Positions 59,667 to 64,000 of a stretch of 64,000 bases of DNA are shown piece after piece. The stretch's first letter is position 1, and each line of letters starts with the position of its first letter. The position numbers and the translations under genes are program-made. The notes beneath the pieces are model-generated. The model ran no database searches and was not told where the DNA came from. It saw only the letters and a program-made list of their open reading frames with translations. Source of the DNA: Paludibacteraceae bacterium (lineage in GTDB: Bacteria > Bacteroidota > Bacteroidia > Bacteroidales > Paludibacteraceae); the NCBI GenBank assembly GCA_024400115.1, contig JAKSNF010000005.1:1-64000 (forward strand), given 5' to 3'.

Positions 59667-60768
59667 ACATCTCTACGATGTCTCGTACTACCGGCTTAGG
59701 TTCTTTTTGGCGGTCAAAGAGTAGCGGATACGCCTTACGTCCCTTGATGGGCCAATCGTTGAGCCAAGACATACCGTCGTGTACACCCCAAAGGGTTACG
59801 CGGTCAATCTGATGCTCGTGCGCTTTGAGCAGGGTGAAGATATCTATCCAACGCTGATTAATTTGCGCCTCTGCCTCTGCGGTCAGCCCCTTGCGATAGG
59901 GGTCTAAGGCCTTGCGGTACTTAAAATTACTACTTACTTCTGCACCGGAGAACGACTCGATACGAGGTAGTACGTTCATGTCTAATTCGGTCATATTGAC
60001 TTTTACTCCTGTAGAAGCCAAAGAGTCAATCGCATCCGACCACTCTTGCAGGGTGGGGTAGTCCAAACCATTATGGCACTGCATGCCCACCGCATCGATA
60101 CGAAGTCCTTTGGCTTGTAAGTCGCGAACCAAAGCACAAACGGTTTGCACTTTATTGGGATTGGTCATCGAATAGTCGTTGTAGTAAAGTTCTGCATCCG
60201 GATCGGCTTCGTGAGCAAATTGGAATGCCAGTTCGATATAATCATCACCGATAATCTGTTGCCAAAGGCTATTGCGCATTGAGCCGTCGTCCATCACACA
60301 TTCGTTGCACACGTCCCAACCATAGACGCGCCCTTTATAGCGACCTACGACCGAATAGATATGATTGCGCATACGCTCAATAAGTACCTCGCGAGTAACT
60401 AAATTGCCTTTCTTATCATAGAACATCCACTTAGCTGCTTGTGAATGCCAAACCAAGCAGTGACCGATAATGCGCATACCGTTCTGTTCTCCGAACTTAA
60501 CAAAACGGTCGGCTTGACCCCAACGATAAACGCCCTCTCGTGGAGTCAATTCTTCTGCTTTCATGCAATTTTCGGCTACAATAGAGTTAAACTGTTGCTC
60601 CACTAAAAGATGAGCTTTACTATTCGAATGGGCTACAATAGAAGTGTTCACCGCACAACCGATAGCGAAATGCTGACCTACGGTGTTCTTTAATGTTTCT
60701 TTGCTCTCTAAGGGCGCGTGAAAAGAAGATAACAATATGATAAGGGCTAAGAAGTGTGTGTTTTTCAT
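59662..60768 (-). CDS. Endo-1,4-beta-xylanase, GH10
   Basis: 368 residues with signal peptide (MKNTHFLALIILLSSFHAPL). GH10 motifs: FNSIVAENCMKAEELTPREG, GHCLVWHSQ, YGWDVCNEC with acid/base Glu156, MQCHNGLDYP and VNMTELDMNV with nucleophile Glu261, then LWGVHDGMSW. It cuts internal bonds of xylan outside the cytoplasm. It starts 11 bases behind era and leads the xylan genes. It lacks the type IX-like tail, so it is likely periplasmic or exported otherwise. Confidence 0.95.
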   Translation of the reverse strand: MKNTHFLALIILLSSFHAPLESKETLKNTVGQHFAIGCAVNTSIVAHSNSKAHLLVEQQFNSIVAENCMKAEELTPREGVYRWGQADRFVKFGEQNGMRIIGHCLVWHSQAAKWMFYDKKGNLVTREVLIERMRNHIYSVVGRYKGRVYGWDVCNECVMDDGSMRNSLWQQIIGDDYIELAFQFAHEADPDAELYYNDYSMTNPNKVQTVCALVRDLQAKGLRIDAVGMQCHNGLDYPTLQEWSDAIDSLASTGVKVNMTELDMNVLPRIESFSGAEVSSNFKYRKALDPYRKGLTAEAEAQINQRWIDIFTLLKAHEHQIDRVTLWGVHDGMSWLNDWPIKGRKAYPLLFDRQKEPKPVVRDIVEMF

Positions 60769-60778
60769 AGAATGAAGA

Positions 60779-61699
60779 TTAATTTAAATCGTAACCATAA
60801 TGTTTAAGTCGAGACTGGTTGCTCCGCCAATCGCGATCGACTTTAACAAATAACTGCAAATAAACCGGTTTATCAAAGAATGCTTCTATATCTTTGCGCG
60901 CCTCTGTTCCTACTTTCTTCAGTGCGGAACCGGCTTTGCCGATGATAATACCTTTCTGCGAATCGCGCTCCACATAGATGACGGCACCAATGCGAATAAT
61001 GCCTTTCGGATGTTGTTCGGTCGGCTCCTCTTCCTTAAAACTCTCTACCTCCACTTCTACAGAGTAGGGTATCTCTTTGTCATAGCAGAGCAGTATCTTC
61101 TCGCGAATAATCTCGTTCACAAAGAAGCGAGCAGGCTTGTCTGTCAGTTGGTCTTTTGGGAAGAAAGGTTCGCTTTCCGGTAGTGAGTTTTTGATTATCT
61201 CAAAGAGTTGGTTCACTCCAAACTGCTCCTTGGCAGAAATAGGCACTACGGAGGCTTGAGGTAAGGTCTTTTGCCAAAAATCCACTAACCGCTCCAGTGT
61301 CTCTTGCGTGGTGAGGTCTATCTTGTTCAGTACTAAAATGACCTTCGTTCCGGCAGCCGCCATCTTCTTGACCTTCTCCAAGAACTCGGCACAATCACTA
61401 TTGCGGTCGGTCGTATCCTGCACATCCGTTACATAAAGTAGCACATCCGCGTCCACCAAAGCAGAACGGCTAAACTCTAACATCTGCTCCTGTAATTTAT
61501 AGTTCGGCTTGAGGACTCCCGGCGTGTCTGAATAAACCATCTGGAAGTCCTCCCCATTGACTATACCTAAGATACGATGACGAGTTGTCTGCGCCTTCGA
61601 CGTGATAATGGATATACGCTCACCTACGAGCGCATTCATAAGCGTCGATTTACCGACGTTCGGATTGCCTACTATATTAACAAATCCTGCGCGATGCAT
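60779..61699 (-). CDS. era: GTPase Era
   Basis: The ATG at 61699 (MHRAGFVNIVGNPNVGKSTL) gives 306 residues. G1 GNPNVGKST, G3 DTPGVLKP, G4 NKID and SAKEQFGV follow, with a C-terminal KH domain (RIGAVIYVERDSQKGIIIGK) after EVEVESFKEE. It assists 16S rRNA maturation and 30S assembly. The promoter at 61745-61775 overlaps the one for holA. Confidence 0.96.
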   Translation of the reverse strand: MHRAGFVNIVGNPNVGKSTLMNALVGERISIITSKAQTTRHRILGIVNGEDFQMVYSDTPGVLKPNYKLQEQMLEFSRSALVDADVLLYVTDVQDTTDRNSDCAEFLEKVKKMAAAGTKVILVLNKIDLTTQETLERLVDFWQKTLPQASVVPISAKEQFGVNQLFEIIKNSLPESEPFFPKDQLTDKPARFFVNEIIREKILLCYDKEIPYSVEVEVESFKEEEPTEQHPKGIIRIGAVIYVERDSQKGIIIGKAGSALKKVGTEARKDIEAFFDKPVYLQLFVKVDRDWRSNQSRLKHYGYDLN

Positions 61700-61744
61700 G
61701 AGATAATAATTCTTAATTTGATACTTTATTGCAAAAATACGCTG

Positions 61745-61775
61745 CAAAGTTACGAATTTTTTTGGACATGTGCAA
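61745..61775 (-). promoter_or_regulatory. era promoter
   Basis: Minus strand: TTG, 20 bases with ATGTCCAAAAAAA, TAACTTTG, then CAGC. Confidence 0.8.
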
Positions 61776-61792
61776 ATTTTTTTGTACTTTTG
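61762..61792 (+). promoter_or_regulatory. holA promoter
   Basis: TTG, 20 bases, TACTTTTG, then CAGCC. Its -33 TTG is inside the era promoter. The -7 box ends eight bases before the holA ATG, so the message should have almost no leader. Confidence 0.8.
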
Positions 61793-61800
61793 CAGCCGAA

Positions 61801-62823
61801 ATGACGTATGACCAACTCATAACACAGCTCAAACAGGGTTCTTATGCCCCCGCGTACCTGCTTGCAGGAGACGAACCTTACTATATCGACCAAGCTGCCG
61901 ATTACTTCGAGAATAATATCCTCGATGAGTCGGCTCGTGCGTTTGATCTTACTGTTGTGTATGGCAAAGACCTTGCTTCTGCAGATATAACACCTGCTGT
62001 AGCTGCGGCTCGCGGATTTGCTATGTTCGGAGGACAAAAGGTGATTATTGTCAAAGAGGCGCAGTTTGTCAAGAAATGGGACGCTCTTGCCCTTTATATG
62101 TCTAATCCCCAGCCCGATTCCATCCTCGTTATTTGCCATAAGTACGGCACTCCCGATAAACGCCTTAACCTCTGGAAGAACTTCGAGAAACAAGGGGGCG
62201 TTATCATGACATCTGCTAAGATACCCGACTATCAACTGGAACGCTGGGTGCGTGACTACCTCAAAGATAGAGTAGGGAGTTTGGGACTGAAAGTGGACGA
62301 TAGAGTGCCTAAATTATTGGCGGATTATATAGGTTCTGACCTTAGCGGTATTGTGGGTGCTGTGGATAAACTCATTAACGGCCGTCCCGAGAATTGTACT
62401 ACGATTGACGCTTCCCTTGTGGAGCGTAATGTGGGTATCTCTAAGGACTATAACGTCTTTGAACTCCAAGACGCTCTCATCAAGGGCGATGTGGTCAAAG
62501 CTAATCGTATTACCCAATACTTTGCTTCCAGCAAGGATCATCCGATGGTCAAGGAATTAGGTATATTGTATAATTTCTTTGCTAACTTAATGATTTATCA
62601 TTATCTGGCAGATAAGTCGGAAAGGGCTGCGGCACCTGCCTTAGGTTGCTCGCCTTTCTTTGTGAAGGACTATGCGGCAGCAGCTCGTCGCTACTCAGCC
62701 GGCAAGACCTTTAAGATAATCGGTTACTTCCGTGAGATAGATGCTCGCTCCAAGGGTATCAATAACCCCTCCGCTAAGGACGAGGACTTATGGAAGGAAC
62801 TCATATATAAAATTCTACATTAA
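61801..62823 (+). CDS. holA: DNA polymerase III subunit delta
   Basis: The ATG at 61801 (MTYDQLITQLKQGSYAPAYL) follows the -7 box closely; longer open frame upstream would contain the promoter. 340 residues: LLAGDEPYYIDQAADYF, FAMFGGQKVIIVKEAQFVKK, LLADYIGSDLSGIVGAVDKL and NVFELQDALIKGD are typical of the clamp-loader delta subunit. It opens the beta clamp. It is followed by metK 49 bases on. Confidence 0.94.
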   Translation: MTYDQLITQLKQGSYAPAYLLAGDEPYYIDQAADYFENNILDESARAFDLTVVYGKDLASADITPAVAAARGFAMFGGQKVIIVKEAQFVKKWDALALYMSNPQPDSILVICHKYGTPDKRLNLWKNFEKQGGVIMTSAKIPDYQLERWVRDYLKDRVGSLGLKVDDRVPKLLADYIGSDLSGIVGAVDKLINGRPENCTTIDASLVERNVGISKDYNVFELQDALIKGDVVKANRITQYFASSKDHPMVKELGILYNFFANLMIYHYLADKSERAAAPALGCSPFFVKDYAAAARRYSAGKTFKIIGYFREIDARSKGINNPSAKDEDLWKELIYKILH

Positions 62824-62872
62824 CCGAGGGACAGATTTGACTGCTTGCAACCCTCCCTAAACAAATGCTAAA

Positions 62873-64000
62873 ATGAACAAACATTATTTTTTCACATCGG
62901 AATCCGTGTCGGAAGGACACCCCGATAAAGTCGCTGACCAAATCAGCGACGCAGTACTCGACAATTTCTTAGCACAAGACCCCCAATCGCACGTGGCTTG
63001 TGAAACGCTCGTCACCACGGGTCAGGTCATCGTTGCCGGTGAGGTTAAGTCCCACCGCTATGTGGATGTGCAATCGGTGGTTCGTGATACTATTCGTAAG
63101 ATTGGTTATACCAAATCAGAGTATCAGTTTGATGCCGATAGTTGCGGTATCTTTACGGCTCTGCATGAGCAATCAGCCGATATCGACATGGGCGTTAGCC
63201 GTAAGGGCAAACTCAATCAAGGAGCCGGTGACCAAGGTATCATGTTCGGTTATGCAACTGACGAAACGGATAGTTTTATGCCCCTCACCCTCGACCTTGC
63301 CCACACCTTAGTATATACACTCGCGCGCATACGTAAGGAAGGTAAACAAATGCTCTACCTCCGCCCCGATGCCAAATCGCAAGTAACTATCGAATATGAT
63401 GAGCATAATCGCCCTGTTCGTATAGATACCATCGTTCTCTCTACCCAACATGATCCCGATGTGACGCAAGAGCAGATACGCAAGGATATAATCAACATTC
63501 TCCTTCCGCGTGTAGCTACGCGTGATGCACGCTACGAGGCTTTGCTCAAAGATTTTCTATCTTCGCCTAAGTCACACCTCTTTGTTAATCCTACCGGCAA
63601 TTTCGTTATCGGCGGTCCTCACGGAGATACAGGTCTAACCGGACGTAAAATCATCGTCGATACTTATGGTGGTCGCGGTGCTCATGGTGGAGGTGCTTTC
63701 TCCGGAAAAGATCCCTCAAAGGTTGATCGCTCTGCGGCTTATGCTGCCCGCTGGATTGCCAAGAACATGGTGGCTGCCGGTGTGGCAAAGGAGATGCTTG
63801 TTCAAGTAGGTTACGCTATCGGTATTGCCAAACCTGTCAGCATCTGCGTTAATACCTATGGCACCGCCCGCAAGGGAATCACGGATACAGACATTGCAAA
63901 GCAAATAAATAAACTCTTTGATCTTCGTCCCGGAGCATTGGAGCGCGACCTCAAACTGCGCCAACCTATTTACGAAGAGACCGCACGTTATGGACATATG
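62873..64000 (+). CDS. metK: S-adenosylmethionine synthase (C-terminus outside window)
   Basis: Starts [20 protein letters not shown] and stays open to the window end (376 codons seen). [65 protein letters not shown] and [15 protein letters not shown] cover the ATP, Mg/K and methionine sites. It makes AdoMet from methionine and ATP. A segment after the KSQVTIEYD strand is longer than in E. coli, as in other Bacteroidetes. Only the last part of the gene is missing. Confidence 0.96.
   Translation, partial: MNKHYFFTSESVSEGHPDKVADQISDAVLDNFLAQDPQSHVACETLVTTGQVIVAGEVKSHRYVDVQSVVRDTIRKIGYTKSEYQFDADSCGIFTALHEQSADIDMGVSRKGKLNQGAGDQGIMFGYATDETDSFMPLTLDLAHTLVYTLARIRKEGKQMLYLRPDAKSQVTIEYDEHNRPVRIDTIVLSTQHDPDVTQEQIRKDIINILLPRVATRDARYEALLKDFLSSPKSHLFVNPTGNFVIGGPHGDTGLTGRKIIVDTYGGRGAHGGGAFSGKDPSKVDRSAAYAARWIAKNMVAAGVAKEMLVQVGYAIGIAKPVSICVNTYGTARKGITDTDIAKQINKLFDLRPGALERDLKLRQPIYEETARYGHM

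Overview
The window looks like a chromosomal segment of a member of the order Bacteroidales, probably an uncultured gut or rumen lineage. Four things point there. Promoters are of the TTG-N19/20-TAnnTTTG type used by the Bacteroidetes primary sigma factor. Secreted proteins share a short C-terminal tail resembling type IX sorting signals. Families such as BT_3928-like DoxX proteins, FISUMP-like lipoproteins and DUF4143 ATPases are typical of the group. Housekeeping gene content is normal for that order. No whole rRNA or tRNA gene, CRISPR array or prophage is visible.

Layout. Positions 1-6052 (minus) hold a likely operon for envelope and secreted proteins: a tail-bearing protein, a 39-residue peptide, a polyferredoxin membrane protein, a small beta-barrel, a beta-helix protein and two tandem lipoproteins sharing almost the same leader. 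Positions 6053-6921 carry no intact gene but hold a tRNA 3' fragment and a possible recombinase relic. A CDF transporter and folC follow. A 3167-residue surface protein and a companion lie directly behind dnaE (9.4-24.3 kb, minus). Positions 24.3-25.2 kb are a repeat-rich intergenic block. Then come a 44-residue peptide plus FISUMP lipoprotein, a DUF4143 ATPase, a polyisoprenyl glycosyltransferase, and a plus-strand run of a hypothetical gene, ffh, folD, prfA and mnmE. Positions 35.9-47.7 kb are a tight minus-strand run of eleven genes, from waaA and hisS through two secreted peptidases to tpiA, pyrH, frr and rsgA. After a second repeat block come tsaD, an exosortase-like gene and a second DUF4143 ATPase. 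The rest holds a GGG-repeat secreted protein with a 46-residue peptide, an M48-like peptidase, an agmatine deiminase family enzyme, small accessory genes, a xylan cluster (GH10, GPH symporter, GH43) behind era, and holA with the start of metK.

The most unusual property is a set of short tandem repeats, mostly with a 7-base period, often built around a small GC hairpin. They lie between genes, abut stop codons, and also sit in frame inside conserved housekeeping genes (folC three times, rsgA three times, dnaE twice, waaA three times, hisS, mnmE, the exosortase). One composite module is almost identical in folC and hisS. They encode hydrophilic low-complexity loops such as LNSKLSTLNS or YSSTPLPPYS. 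This behaves like a dispersed, coding-tolerant repeat system, comparable in outline to Rickettsia palindromic elements and to cyanobacterial heptanucleotide STRRs, but with its own architecture.

Other notable signals are three short MKxYxxP-like peptides beside secreted or lipoprotein genes, a 156-base inverted-repeat element present twice, and a synonymously diverged copy of the exosortase 3' end displaced beyond the neighbouring ATPase gene. Promoters show a conserved A-rich spacer. All assignments come from reading the sequence; no database search was run.
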